This document shows, one piece after another, positions 9,283 to 17,470 of a stretch of DNA of 64,000 bases. Position numbers and translations under genes: made by a program. The stretch comes from Bacillus sp. CH30_1T (GTDB lineage: Bacteria > Bacillota > Bacilli > Bacillales > Bacillaceae_B). The stretch's first letter is position 1. Each line of letters opens with the position of its first letter. The DNA lies in the NCBI RefSeq assembly GCF_008364765.1, contig NZ_VTUY01000009.1, forward strand, positions 118,623 through 182,622. The letters are read 5' to 3'. The notes beneath the pieces are model-generated. The model worked only from the letters and a program-made list of their open reading frames with translations. It ran no database searches and had not been told where the DNA came from.

Positions 9283-9993
9283 TTAACATTCCTTCCTTCT
9301 GAATAATAAGTGTGTTAATCCAATCATCATACCGGACAGCAGCAGAATCACCAGGAAGGTAAAGTCCTCCCGGTTTAAATAATAATAAGGGTTCAAGTAC
9401 TTCATCCAGGTGAACCAGGGGTTGGAGGTGAAGACCAACCAAAACGATAATGCAGGAAACATCAATCCGACGATAACCCCAAGAAACATCGTAAATGCCG
9501 GTTTCGGTATTAGCGTGGATACCAAAAGAGTGAAAGCAATTTGATAAGTTAGCAAACTCATTAATTGTGAAAATATAAAGAGATCAAATCGATGAGAAAA
9601 AATCACGATCAGCACGTGGGATACAACTATACATGAAAACCAGAATGTCCAGATCCCTAAAAATTTCCCGAAAACAATCGAAGTTCGGGATGTTCTTGAA
9701 ACGAGAAATCTCATCGTTCTTTCATGTGTCTCCCTGTTCATCGTATCGTGGGAGAGCCCCATGATGAATAGCTGCCCAAACAAAATGACCAATACTAACA
9801 ATCCAAAAACATGAATGTTTTCGGTTTCCTTGGGTGAAAGTTCTATACCGCTCACCAGAAGGGTGGAAAACTTCGCTGAATAATAGGACGTTACCAAAAA
9901 GATACCGATAATAATAAGTGACTTAACCCCTGTAAATAATTGAAGAAATTCTTTCCTTGCTATAATGTACACTCGATTCCCCATCCTTTTCAT
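9283..9993 (-). CDS. ABC-2 type transporter permease
   Basis: A 236-residue membrane protein with about six hydrophobic segments, beginning with an amphipathic R-K-E-F-L-Q-L-F-T helix typical of ABC-2 permeases. The loop after the second segment holds R-E-T-H-E-R-T-M-R-F-L-V-S-R-T-S-R, the coupling-helix type motif of this family. It is the first gene of the minus-strand operon and its TAA abuts the ATPase ATG. The start is uncertain: ATG 9993 and ATG 9984 are both possible and neither has a strong, well-spaced ribosome site. Confidence 0.8.
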   Translation of the reverse strand: MKRMGNRVYIIARKEFLQLFTGVKSLIIIGIFLVTSYYSAKFSTLLVSGIELSPKETENIHVFGLLVLVILFGQLFIMGLSHDTMNRETHERTMRFLVSRTSRTSIVFGKFLGIWTFWFSCIVVSHVLIVIFSHRFDLFIFSQLMSLLTYQIAFTLLVSTLIPKPAFTMFLGVIVGLMFPALSFWLVFTSNPWFTWMKYLNPYYYLNREDFTFLVILLLSGMMIGLTHLLFRRKEC

Positions 9994-10042
9994 TTGAAAT
10001 AATGTGTCTTTTCTCTGTCTACCGTCATTATAACGTTCAACT

Positions 10043-10082
10043 CTTAATCTCTACGAAAATCCTCCTTAATTTTTCCTTAATT
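10043..10082. promoter_or_regulatory. Direct-repeat operator candidate between divergent operons
   Basis: CCTTAATT occurs at 10064-10071 and again at 10075-10082, an 11-bp period, with a related CTTAATCT at 10043-10050, 21 bp upstream. Helically phased direct repeats are typical of OmpR-family sites, and the OmpR-type regulator starts just downstream. Confidence 0.45.
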
Positions 10083-10145
10083 ATTAAATATTGAGAATTG
10101 AGGTGTTATGATATGGGTTAGATTAAAATGAATAGGAGAATGACC

Positions 10146-10862
10146 ATGAAAGAAGCCCGACTATTAATTGTTGATGATGAATCAGCTCTTATACATATGC
10201 TTGAAACCATTCTGAAAAGAGAGAACTTCCCTAAAATTGATACAGCATCAACGGCGGAGGATGCATTGAGTTTATGCAAGAAAAATAGATATGATTTAAT
10301 TCTATTAGATGTAATGCTGCCGAATCGGAGTGGCTTCGACATCTGCCCATTTATCCGTGAGCACACGGATGCCGCCATCATCTTTCTTACAGCCAGATCA
10401 TCGGACTTGGACAAGTTATCAGGTTTCGCCCTTGGAGCGGATGATTATATAACAAAGCCTTTTAATCCTCTGGAAGTGGTTGCTAGAGTAAAAGTCCATT
10501 TAAGACGGCAAATTGGCACGCCAACAGTATCAGACCACCTAATCTATCGATGTGGACCGATTGTAATCAATACAAGCTCAGCAGAAGTAACGGTTGAAGG
10601 AACTAAAGTTGATTTACCGGCTCAGGTGTATCAGCTTCTATTATTCTTTTGTAAACATCCGAATCAATTATTCAGTAAAGGACAAATCTATGAAAACGTA
10701 TGGGAAAATGACTATTTAGGTGAAGAGAACACAGTGATGGTACATATTCGAAAGCTTAGAGAAAAAATAGAAACCAATCCCAGTAAGCCGGATCACCTTG
10801 TTACTGTAAGAGGACTTGGATACAAGCTTGTAACAAACGGAGGGAACCATGAACATTCATAA
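10146..10862 (+). CDS. OmpR-family response regulator
   Basis: A 238-residue regulator. The ATG at 10146 lies seven bases after AGGAG; two earlier ATGs in frame are too close to or before that site. The receiver domain shows the acidic pair in I-V-D-D-E, phospho-acceptor Asp55 in L-I-L-L-D-V-M-L, Thr in F-L-T-A-R-S and Lys in T-K-P-F. The C-terminal winged helix ends in V-T-V-R-G-L-G-Y-K-L. Its stop overlaps the kinase start by 14 bases. The likely target is the divergent ABC-2 operon. Confidence 0.93.
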   Translation: MKEARLLIVDDESALIHMLETILKRENFPKIDTASTAEDALSLCKKNRYDLILLDVMLPNRSGFDICPFIREHTDAAIIFLTARSSDLDKLSGFALGADDYITKPFNPLEVVARVKVHLRRQIGTPTVSDHLIYRCGPIVINTSSAEVTVEGTKVDLPAQVYQLLLFFCKHPNQLFSKGQIYENVWENDYLGEENTVMVHIRKLREKIETNPSKPDHLVTVRGLGYKLVTNGGNHEHS

Positions 10863-12540
10863 ACGGTTCATGTTTCATTTTTTCGGACAATTGATTCTGA
10901 CCGTTATCTTTATAGGGGCTCTTGTTATGACCTTATTTGCCACCATCGGATTTTTGGTCATGGAAGAAGAAGTGAAAGATGATCTATCTGAAGCTGGCAG
11001 CCTCTATTTTTCCAGTAATGTAGAGGTAGATGGAAGGAACGTTCATTTTAAAGAAGAGTTAAAGACACTGGTGCGTGAGCAAAATGGCTGGCTGATTATT
11101 TATACAACTGATGGTGTTCCAATAGGATCCTATTTAACTCCAAAACGTACGGAGGAAGAACTCTTAAAAGAGGGAACTGGCACAGACTATCACTATTGGG
11201 ATCTTGATCTACCGGACTCTCAAACCTATGTCCTCATATATGGAAAGAAACACCCAAATCGAAATCTGATTCAATACGTGAGAGAAGATATCAAATGGAG
11301 TCAGGGGAGGCTCTCACTCACAGAAGATACCATGCAAAGGATGAAAAAAGAAAACGCATGGGTACAGCTTCTTGATTCCAATGGAAAAGTAGTCGATGAT
11401 TATGGCACGGAAAACGAACCTGACTCTTATTCTTTCAGGAACCTTCTCAATTTGGAGAGTAAGGAAAATGTCTCAACCTTCATCGATGAAAAGTCAAAGC
11501 AAAAAATCCTTGTTGGTATTCATTCGTACCAAACCTTACCCTCGCAGAAACGAAATATTTTCAAAGCCTTCACCAGTGGTGGACTCATCCTATTATTGAT
11601 CCTTTTTACTCTACTGATATTAGCGACATTATGGCATGCGAGAAAATTTGGACTGCCTTTGCTTACTATGATGAAATGGATCAAGAATTTGAGTGATGGC
11701 GTTTACGAGCAGCCACTTGATGACCAGGAACATCCGATTATGTTGAAGAAAAATGGAAGGCTTAAGCGAAAGTATCGACTTTATAAAGACCTCATCACCA
11801 ATCTGTCTCAGTTGAACGAAACACTTCATCATAATAAGCGTCATGAGAAACAGATGATTATGACCCGTGAAGAATGGATCAGCGGGCTTTCCCATGATTT
11901 AAAAACACCGCTCTCATCGATTTCGGGATATGCCCATATGCTTGAATCGGCGTCTTACACGTGGTCAAAAGAAGAGACAATGGAGTTTGCGGGTATAATC
12001 AGTGAAAAATCCGAATTTATGAGGGAGCTATTAGATGATTTAACCCTAACGTATCGGCTTAAAAATCAAGCCCTGCCAATTTCGAAAGAAAGAACCGAAA
12101 TGAATGAGATTGTGCGTCGAACGGTCATACAATACATTAATGATCAGGCAATCAGCGATAAGGAAATTTTGTTTGAACCATATGATGGATCCTTATATGC
12201 TGAAATCGATCCAAAATGGTTTCAGCGCATTCTGGATAATGTTTTAGCTAACGCCATTCACTATAATCCATCAGGAACGAAGATCACTGTGTCTCTTCAG
12301 TCCATTGAACATCACCTGATCATGATCACAATCCTGGATAATGGAAAAGGAATGGATACAGAAACACTTGATAAACTTTTCCAACGCTACTACAGGGGAA
12401 CAAGCACAACCAAAACGACTAGCGGATCAGGGCTGGGTATGGCCATCACTAAGCAACTTATTGAGTTGCATGGGGGTTCCATCAACGTAACCAGTACTCC
12501 TGGGAAAGGAACCAAGGTGAGAATGATCGTTCCGGTGTGA
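10849..12540 (+). CDS. Membrane sensor histidine kinase
   Basis: A 563-residue sensor kinase. One membrane segment near residues 11-32 and another near 242-262 enclose an extracytoplasmic domain of about 200 residues, so a real external ligand-binding domain is likely. Phospho-acceptor His349 lies in G-L-S-H-D-L-K-T-P-L-S-S-I. The ATPase domain has N-A-I-H-Y-N-P (N box), D-N-G-K-G-M (G1), R-Y-Y-R-G (F box area) and G-S-G-L-G-M-A-I (G2). The large external domain differs from the intramembrane-sensing BceS-type kinases that usually sit beside antibiotic-exporter genes. Confidence 0.92.
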   Translation: MNIHKRFMFHFFGQLILTVIFIGALVMTLFATIGFLVMEEEVKDDLSEAGSLYFSSNVEVDGRNVHFKEELKTLVREQNGWLIIYTTDGVPIGSYLTPKRTEEELLKEGTGTDYHYWDLDLPDSQTYVLIYGKKHPNRNLIQYVREDIKWSQGRLSLTEDTMQRMKKENAWVQLLDSNGKVVDDYGTENEPDSYSFRNLLNLESKENVSTFIDEKSKQKILVGIHSYQTLPSQKRNIFKAFTSGGLILLLILFTLLILATLWHARKFGLPLLTMMKWIKNLSDGVYEQPLDDQEHPIMLKKNGRLKRKYRLYKDLITNLSQLNETLHHNKRHEKQMIMTREEWISGLSHDLKTPLSSISGYAHMLESASYTWSKEETMEFAGIISEKSEFMRELLDDLTLTYRLKNQALPISKERTEMNEIVRRTVIQYINDQAISDKEILFEPYDGSLYAEIDPKWFQRILDNVLANAIHYNPSGTKITVSLQSIEHHLIMITILDNGKGMDTETLDKLFQRYYRGTSTTKTTSGSGLGMAITKQLIELHGGSINVTSTPGKGTKVRMIVPV

Positions 12541-12826
12541 ACTCGCGAAAATGTAGAGAAAAGGAGAATCTATCAGGACCATCTTTGAAACTTTTTGAGC
12601 ATCGATTCGTATAGCATAATGATCAATTTTGTAAACGGAAATCGCTCGTAAGTAGAGGAAGTGTCTTTTTGAAAGTAAGTACTTATTGAAGCATGACAGA
12701 AAGGTTTGAATAAACAAGTGAATGACTTCTTGGAAGAATCAGTCCATTGAAATAATAGATGTTAAATTTTCAATGACTAAATTTGATTACGGAGTTATGA
12801 TACTGTACAAAAAGAAGGAGCAATAA
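12541..12826. other. Intergenic region after the kinase gene
   Basis: 286 bases, AT-rich. Short open stretches with several stops suggest old decayed coding sequence, but nothing can be assigned. No clear terminator was found after the kinase gene. Confidence 0.3.
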
Positions 12827-13078
12827 ATGAACAGAGAATTAGAAAGCATTTTCTTCCTACCCATTCGGATTGGAACATGGATTCAGAAAAGGGTTGGAAA
12901 AGGAGTAAAAGGGGTAATCAGTTACGTGGTCATCTACTTCATTGTTACGACCTTCCTATCCATCATCACGAATGGGATAGAAGTATGGTTCATTAATCAG
13001 ATGTTTTCCTTTTTCAATACATATCTTTTGTTAGGAATGTTATATGTGTTTTTTATTTACTGGAAGAGATCAGAGTAG
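12827..13078 (+). CDS. Small two-helix membrane protein
   Basis: An 83-residue protein with a basic amphipathic start (I-G-T-W-I-Q-K-R-V-G-K-G-V-K-G), then two membrane segments near residues 32-50 and 58-77, and a short basic C-terminus. AAGGAG lies seven bases before the ATG. It is monocistronic and followed by a long repeat hairpin. The family is not recognised; the ribosome site and hydrophobicity pattern support a real gene. Confidence 0.6.
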   Translation: MNRELESIFFLPIRIGTWIQKRVGKGVKGVISYVVIYFIVTTFLSIITNGIEVWFINQMFSFFNTYLLLGMLYVFFIYWKRSE

Positions 13079-13155
13079 AAATCCTAACTGAAGAGTGAAC
13101 TCTCTTTAACTCAATCAAGAGAGGGACGGACCTAACATTTTGATAAAAGAATCAA

Positions 13156-13197
13156 GAGGGACGGGCCTTCATTTGCAAAAATGAAGGTCCGTCCCTC
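13156..13197. terminator. Palindromic repeat acting as terminator
   Basis: GAGGGACGGGCCTTCATT pairs with AATGAAGGTCCGTCCCTC over 18 bp (one G-T pair) around TGCAAA. A half copy, GAGGGACGGACCT, lies just upstream at 13121-13133. The arm belongs to a family that recurs at 56891, 56985 and 59014. Confidence 0.7.
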
Positions 13198-13204
13198 TAA
13201 AATG

Positions 13205-13918
13205 TTAAGATAATGCATCCGTCACATATTTCTTCGTAGCTGCCTGATAAAATCCTGCCTGTACCGTTAGCACGGATATGATTAGGACATTCAGGACAAT
13301 TTTTAGATTCTCTTCCTTGATCCCGTTTAAGGAGGATAGCATGGTTATACATTCTTGATGAATAAATTGATCGATTAATTCATTGACAGAACCTGAAGCG
13401 GAAGACTTCATCGTCGGCAGTGATTGATGGTGGATCTGGTCAAAGACCGATGCATAGGCAAGGTAAAGATCTGTGGGATTGACGATGTCATCCGTACGGT
13501 CTTCTATGTTGTTGAACACCAGGACCAAGATCTTCCGGATGGATTCGAAATCCAAAGTAGCTTTGAGGTCTTCGACGATGAACAGCATGGCGGCTTGTTC
13601 GATGGTATATTTTTTTCCCAGCTGCGGGGAACCGATCAACCCTTTCACATCACGCTTCACCCAGTTCTGGACAGTGCTTTGGGGAAAGTTGGTGAATTCG
13701 ATCAGATTTCCCAGGGAGACGATCTCATTGAGTGAAAAACCGGTTTCTCCTTTTGCTAGTTTGAGGATTTTTTGAATGATGGGAGGGAGGTCGTTTTCTT
13801 TATGTAGATTCATCCAGGCATCCTGAAGCACCTTGATGGGGGACCTGCTGTTTATGCCGCTCAGAGATAGCAGCAGGTCGGCCATATTTTTACGTGTCAG
13901 TATAAACGTTCTCATCAT
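13205..13918 (-). CDS. ykrK: DUF1836 transcriptional regulator of htpX (YkrK-like)
   Basis: A 237-residue protein with a MerR-like winged-helix segment in the middle (T-N-F-P-Q-S-T-V-Q-N-W-V-K-R-D then Y-T-I-E-Q-A-A-M-L-F-I-V) and a helical C-terminal half. This is the DUF1836 pattern. It is divergent from htpX, the arrangement in B. subtilis, where YkrK is a known repressor of htpX. GGGG lies five bases before the ATG. A perfect GTTCATATGAAC palindrome in the htpX leader is the best operator candidate. Confidence 0.8.
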   Translation of the reverse strand: MMRTFILTRKNMADLLLSLSGINSRSPIKVLQDAWMNLHKENDLPPIIQKILKLAKGETGFSLNEIVSLGNLIEFTNFPQSTVQNWVKRDVKGLIGSPQLGKKYTIEQAAMLFIVEDLKATLDFESIRKILVLVFNNIEDRTDDIVNPTDLYLAYASVFDQIHHQSLPTMKSSASGSVNELIDQFIHQECITMLSSLNGIKEENLKIVLNVLIISVLTVQAGFYQAATKKYVTDALS

Positions 13919-13993
13919 GATTACCCCGTCTCTTTTACAATATCTTCTTCTATACTACTGGTTCAGTGGGGTCTCGTCAATTTCACCTTTTAC

Positions 13994-14048
13994 TTGTATT
14001 TTCCCTGAAAAGGACGTATAATAATTTTAGATACAGGTTCATATGAAC
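13994..14048 (+). promoter_or_regulatory. htpX promoter with palindromic operator candidate
   Basis: TTGTAT (13994-13999) and TATAAT (14017-14022) are spaced 17 bp. The perfect palindrome GTTCATATGAAC follows at 14037-14048, just past the expected transcription start, a usual place for a repressor site. Confidence 0.65.
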
Positions 14049-14072
14049 TTGAAATGAGAGTGAGGAGACAAG

Positions 14073-14954
14073 ATGGGGAAACGTATATTTTATTTCCTTT
14101 TAACGAACGTTTTAGTATTATTGACGATTAGTATCATTTTTTCCGTTACGGGCGCAGGGAACTACATCACTGCCTCAGGCGGAATTGATTTCGGTGCATT
14201 ATTAATATTCAGTGCGATCATCGGTTTTTCCGGATCATTCATTTCATTGGCCATGTCACGTTGGATGGCGAAGAGAATGATGGGTGTACAAGTATTGAAG
14301 CCGGATGGAGCTCTATCTTCTGAGGAACGTGCTGTTGTCGAGAAAGTCCACCGTCTATCAAGAGCGGCTGGTTTAGTGCACATGCCTGAGGTGGGAATCT
14401 ATCATTCTCCTGAAGTGAATGCCTTCGCGACGGGTCCTTCGAAGAAACGATCACTCGTTGCCGTTTCGACAGGATTACTTCGTGAAATGGATGATGACGC
14501 GGTTGAAGGTGTCATTGCCCATGAAGTGGCCCACGTTGCGAACGGGGATATGGTGACGATGACCTTACTGCAAGGTGTAGTCAACACCTTTGTCGTTTTC
14601 CTGGCACGAATCGCCGCATGGATTGCGTCCCGATTTGCAAGGGAAGAAATGGCACCAATCGTGCATTTCATCGCTGTGATTGTATTCCAGATCGTTTTCT
14701 CAATCTTGGGAAGTTTAGTCGTCTTTGCTTATTCCCGTCATCGTGAGTACCACGCTGACCGTGGTGGAGCGGACCTTGCCGGTAAGGATAAAATGGTCCA
14801 CGCCCTGCAAATGTTAAAAGCATACTCAAGTCGTATGAAGGGTGAAGATGACACAGCCATCTCTACATTGAAAATCAACGGGAGACGAAAATCAGCGATC
14901 TTCTCGACTCACCCTGATCTGGATGATCGGATCAGTCGATTGGAAGCGAAGTAA
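14073..14954 (+). CDS. htpX: Membrane zinc metalloprotease HtpX
   Basis: A 293-residue M48 family protease for membrane-protein quality control. Two N-terminal membrane segments (about residues 5-30 and 36-60) precede the zinc motif [10 protein letters not shown]; two more hydrophobic stretches follow. The third ligand lies in the later [13 protein letters not shown] segment (Glu). GAGGAG precedes the ATG with good spacing. It is divergent from ykrK and followed by a terminator. Confidence 0.95.
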   Translation: MGKRIFYFLLTNVLVLLTISIIFSVTGAGNYITASGGIDFGALLIFSAIIGFSGSFISLAMSRWMAKRMMGVQVLKPDGALSSEERAVVEKVHRLSRAAGLVHMPEVGIYHSPEVNAFATGPSKKRSLVAVSTGLLREMDDDAVEGVIAHEVAHVANGDMVTMTLLQGVVNTFVVFLARIAAWIASRFAREEMAPIVHFIAVIVFQIVFSILGSLVVFAYSRHREYHADRGGADLAGKDKMVHALQMLKAYSSRMKGEDDTAISTLKINGRRKSAIFSTHPDLDDRISRLEAK

Positions 14955-15000
14955 GTGGTACGGGGGACAGTTTAGATGTCCTGTTACGTTGTAAATGAAA

Positions 15001-15043
15001 AAAGGTGCCTGATTCCAGCATTGGAGCCAGCGCACCTTTTTTT
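15001..15043 (+). terminator. Terminator after htpX
   Basis: AAAGGTGC...GCACCTTT outer stem with inner CTGATTCCA/TGGAGCCAG, then a T-run. It shares the GGTGCCTG word with other terminators here. Confidence 0.75.
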
Positions 15044-15233
15044 GTTGTATCCGGAATGAGGGAAATCCAGGATAATAGCATAATCAGCTATGTGATGCTA
15101 GAAACATCGCCCTTTCGATCAAGTGAATATCGACAAATTGTCTTCTGGAGTCAGGTACTGGTGCTTTTTTATCCAGCCGTGACCATTTGTACAAGCTGTG
15201 AATATTTTACTAGTAGAAGGGGTGATAGATTAA

Positions 15234-16382
15234 ATGGTAAAAGCAAGTGATTTTTTAATAGCTTTAGATGATGGTCATGGGATCGGAACAGCGGGAAAAC
15301 GTACACCTTATATCCAATCGCTTGGCAGACAGATCCGTGAAAATGAGTTTAATGAGAAAGTGACTTTCTTTTTGAAAGTTGAATTAGAGAGATGCGGATT
15401 CAGGACTATCCTGACCGCTCCAACTGATGAGGATACACCATTAAAGTCACGAACGGACTTAGCCAATTCTAAGAGAGCCAATGCCTTGGTTTCCAACCAC
15501 TTTAATGCCTTTGATGGAAAATTCGATGGTCCGGGAAAAGATGCTGAAGGGCATTCCCTTCATATATATTTCAATGATGACCAGGATAGAAGGCTCGCTG
15601 AAAGCATAGCGAATTACTTGAAAGAGGGTACCAGGCAGGTATATCGCGGGATCATTGAGCAGAATCTTCATATGACAAGGGAGTTCAATGGGCCTGCGGT
15701 GCTTGTGGAGAATGGATTTATGGATAATGAGAGAGAAGCCCTGCTCATGATCAATGAAGAATTTCAAAGGGAATCGGCAAGGGAGCAGGCTCGTGGGATA
15801 TGTGATTTTTTCGGCGTTCCTTACGTGGCTGCAGGAAGCGTTGTGGTACCTCCTGAAGCTGGGATAAGCAAGGATGTTATCGGGAAACGGGTGGAGAGCA
15901 TATATAGAGGTGCTGAAGGACTGGACTTTTACAGTAAGCCGACCTTCCGGGATACCTACCGTGCAGGCACTCTGAAGTACGGATATGGGTTTCCAGAGAT
16001 TATACGGAAGCTTAAGGTGGAAGGTGCTTATATGTATGAGGTCAAGAACTCAAGGGGACATGTGTATTATGTAACAGCAGCCCCGAAGTTTGTGAAGGTG
16101 GAAGGAATCGGTCAATCTACCGGAGGGTCCTCACCGCCGCCTTCATCAGGACCTGTCGCCATCGGGGAAATCACAGTCGTGGGGGTGGCGAATGCCGCCA
16201 TCATACAGGATCGCCCTGACCGGTTGACATCAAAGGACTTGGGTACCATCGCAAAGGGCATGACGATTCCCATCACAGGATCCCTTAAAGGTAAAAACAG
16301 CGGTTCGGGCTACTGGGAAGTCATCTACAACGGCAGAAGAGCTTATATAACAGGAGAATTCGGACGTTACAAAGCCTATTAA
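15234..16382 (+). CDS. N-acetylmuramoyl-L-alanine amidase without signal peptide
   Basis: A 382-residue cell-wall hydrolase. Residues 1-200 are an Amidase_3 domain: zinc ligands in D-D-G-H-G and N-E-F-N-E, a third His in S-N-H-F-N-A, and catalytic Glu in L-V-E-N-G-F-M-D-N. Two ~70-residue C-terminal modules follow, joined by a G-S-S-P-P-P-S-S-G-P linker; both look SH3-like and could bind the wall. There is no signal peptide, as in phage endolysins and in the mother-cell amidase CwlC of B. subtilis. No holin or phage gene is nearby, so a late-sporulation lysis role is the better guess. AAGGGGTGAT precedes the ATG. Confidence 0.85.
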   Translation: MVKASDFLIALDDGHGIGTAGKRTPYIQSLGRQIRENEFNEKVTFFLKVELERCGFRTILTAPTDEDTPLKSRTDLANSKRANALVSNHFNAFDGKFDGPGKDAEGHSLHIYFNDDQDRRLAESIANYLKEGTRQVYRGIIEQNLHMTREFNGPAVLVENGFMDNEREALLMINEEFQRESAREQARGICDFFGVPYVAAGSVVVPPEAGISKDVIGKRVESIYRGAEGLDFYSKPTFRDTYRAGTLKYGYGFPEIIRKLKVEGAYMYEVKNSRGHVYYVTAAPKFVKVEGIGQSTGGSSPPPSSGPVAIGEITVVGVANAAIIQDRPDRLTSKDLGTIAKGMTIPITGSLKGKNSGSGYWEVIYNGRRAYITGEFGRYKAY

Positions 16383-16442
16383 CAAGTCCGCAATGGGGCG
16401 GGGGATATGTTCACTGTCCCCATTAACGATCCGGAAAAAAGT

Positions 16443-16501
16443 GTGCCTTGACCCTTACATGTTGAAGAATATCAACATAACAGGGATAAGGCACATTTTT
16501 T
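16443..16501. terminator. Terminator between amidase and LysE genes
   Basis: GTGCCTT...AAGGCAC outer stem with inner ATGTTGA/TCAACAT, followed by T6. It lies between converging genes. Confidence 0.75.
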
Positions 16502-16510
16502 GTCCTGTCC

Positions 16511-17128
16511 CTAAGACCCGCGTGATTGGAAGGCCAGTTTCAATCCGAGGCTTATGTACACAATTCCGATTCCTTTCCCCAGCCAATTTATTTTGTTTTT
16601 TTTATTGAGGAAGAATACTTCTCCAATGGCTGTGTATAGAAATACGAGAGAAGAAGTATACAGGATGCTCATTAGGACAAAGGTCAATCCCAGAATCAAT
16701 AATTGCATATTGACGGGTAGGCCATCCCTTTGTATAAACTGTGGTAAAAAAGCCAGAAAGAAAAGGGCTGTCTTTGGGTTCAGCAGTTCGATGACCAATG
16801 CCTGGCGAAAGGAAAGGTTGGCCATCCGCCGTTTCTCAATGGGCTTTACTGTCTTACTTGAATTCTGGGTGAATGTCTTAATGCCCAAATATATTAAATA
16901 AGCTGCACCCACGTATTTCACCATTTCGAAAGCAAGGGCCGATGTCATCAAGATGGCGGATAGTCCCACCACCGCTGCAAGGGTATGGATCAAGTCGCCA
17001 GCCGCGATTCCCAGAGCAGTAAGGAGTCCACTTTTCCTTCCACCTTTCATTGTTTGGGAAATCGTAATAAAAACGGCGGGACCCGGGATCAGAAACATCA
17101 TGAATACGATCAGGATAAATGCCAGCAC
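16511..17128 (-). CDS. LysE/RhtB family amino-acid exporter
   Basis: About 205 residues with six membrane segments. The first helix carries the family motif L-I-P-G-P-A-V-F-I-T-I-S-Q, then G-L-L-T-A-L-G-I-A-A-G-D-L-I-H and E-L-L-N-P-K-T-A-L-F-F-L-A-F-L-P-Q-F. Such proteins export amino acids or related metabolites. The GTG at 17128 lies eight bases after GAGAGGTG; the GTG at 17137 is too close to that site. Upstream lies the remnant of a MocR-type regulator, a common partner of such exporters. Confidence 0.85.
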   Translation of the reverse strand: MLAFILIVFMMFLIPGPAVFITISQTMKGGRKSGLLTALGIAAGDLIHTLAAVVGLSAILMTSALAFEMVKYVGAAYLIYLGIKTFTQNSSKTVKPIEKRRMANLSFRQALVIELLNPKTALFFLAFLPQFIQRDGLPVNMQLLILGLTFVLMSILYTSSLVFLYTAIGEVFFLNKKNKINWLGKGIGIVYISLGLKLAFQSRGS

Positions 17129-17188
17129 AGACTTCACACCTCTCTTTTTTTATTCATAATCAATCGCATTTTCATATTTTGTTTCTCT

Positions 17189-17207
17189 ATACAATGTTCT
17201 CTTGTAT
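17189..17207. promoter_or_regulatory. Inverted repeat upstream of the LysE gene
   Basis: ATACAA and TTGTAT form arms separated by seven bases. MocR-type regulators often bind ATACAA/TTGTAT-like half sites, and the remains of such a regulator lie 40 bp away. This could be an orphan operator. Confidence 0.35.
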
Positions 17208-17248
17208 ATATGTCTTTTCCTCCTTTGAAGGAAGCGACAGAAAGGTGA

Positions 17249-17383
17249 CTGACAAAATTTGAGTGTTCCACCAATCAACTGAATGGAAGCAGTGATCATG
17301 CCACCGTGCTATTGGGATTTGCGAGTCTAACAGAGAAACAACTGGTAGAAGCTGTACAAGTCCTGGTTAAGTCCTGGTTTTAG
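17249..17383 (+). pseudogene. C-terminal remnant of a MocR (GntR/aminotransferase) regulator
   Basis: A 44-codon frame ending in TAG, preceded in frame by a stop and lacking a start codon. It reads H-A-T-V-L-L-G-F-A-S-L-T-E-K-Q-L-V-E-A-V-Q with a K-S-W-F end. That is the characteristic last helix region of MocR-type regulators, which fuse a GntR DNA-binding domain to a PLP aminotransferase fold. The preceding ~420 codons are gone. It is divergent from the LysE exporter, the usual position of such a regulator. Confidence 0.65.
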
Positions 17384-17470
17384 AGACGGAGGGACAGATC
17401 CCTGTTGCATTCAACCTCCATTTTTAATAAAGTATAAAGTTAGACAGAAGTTTTCAAGGAGGACCAGAAA

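Noticed and set aside
15005..15250. 81-codon open frame before the amidase gene
   Set aside because: It starts inside the htpX terminator and overlaps the amidase start; composition is not protein-like.
15234..16382. Prophage remnant
   Set aside because: The endolysin-like gene stands alone; no holin, tail or integrase gene is near.
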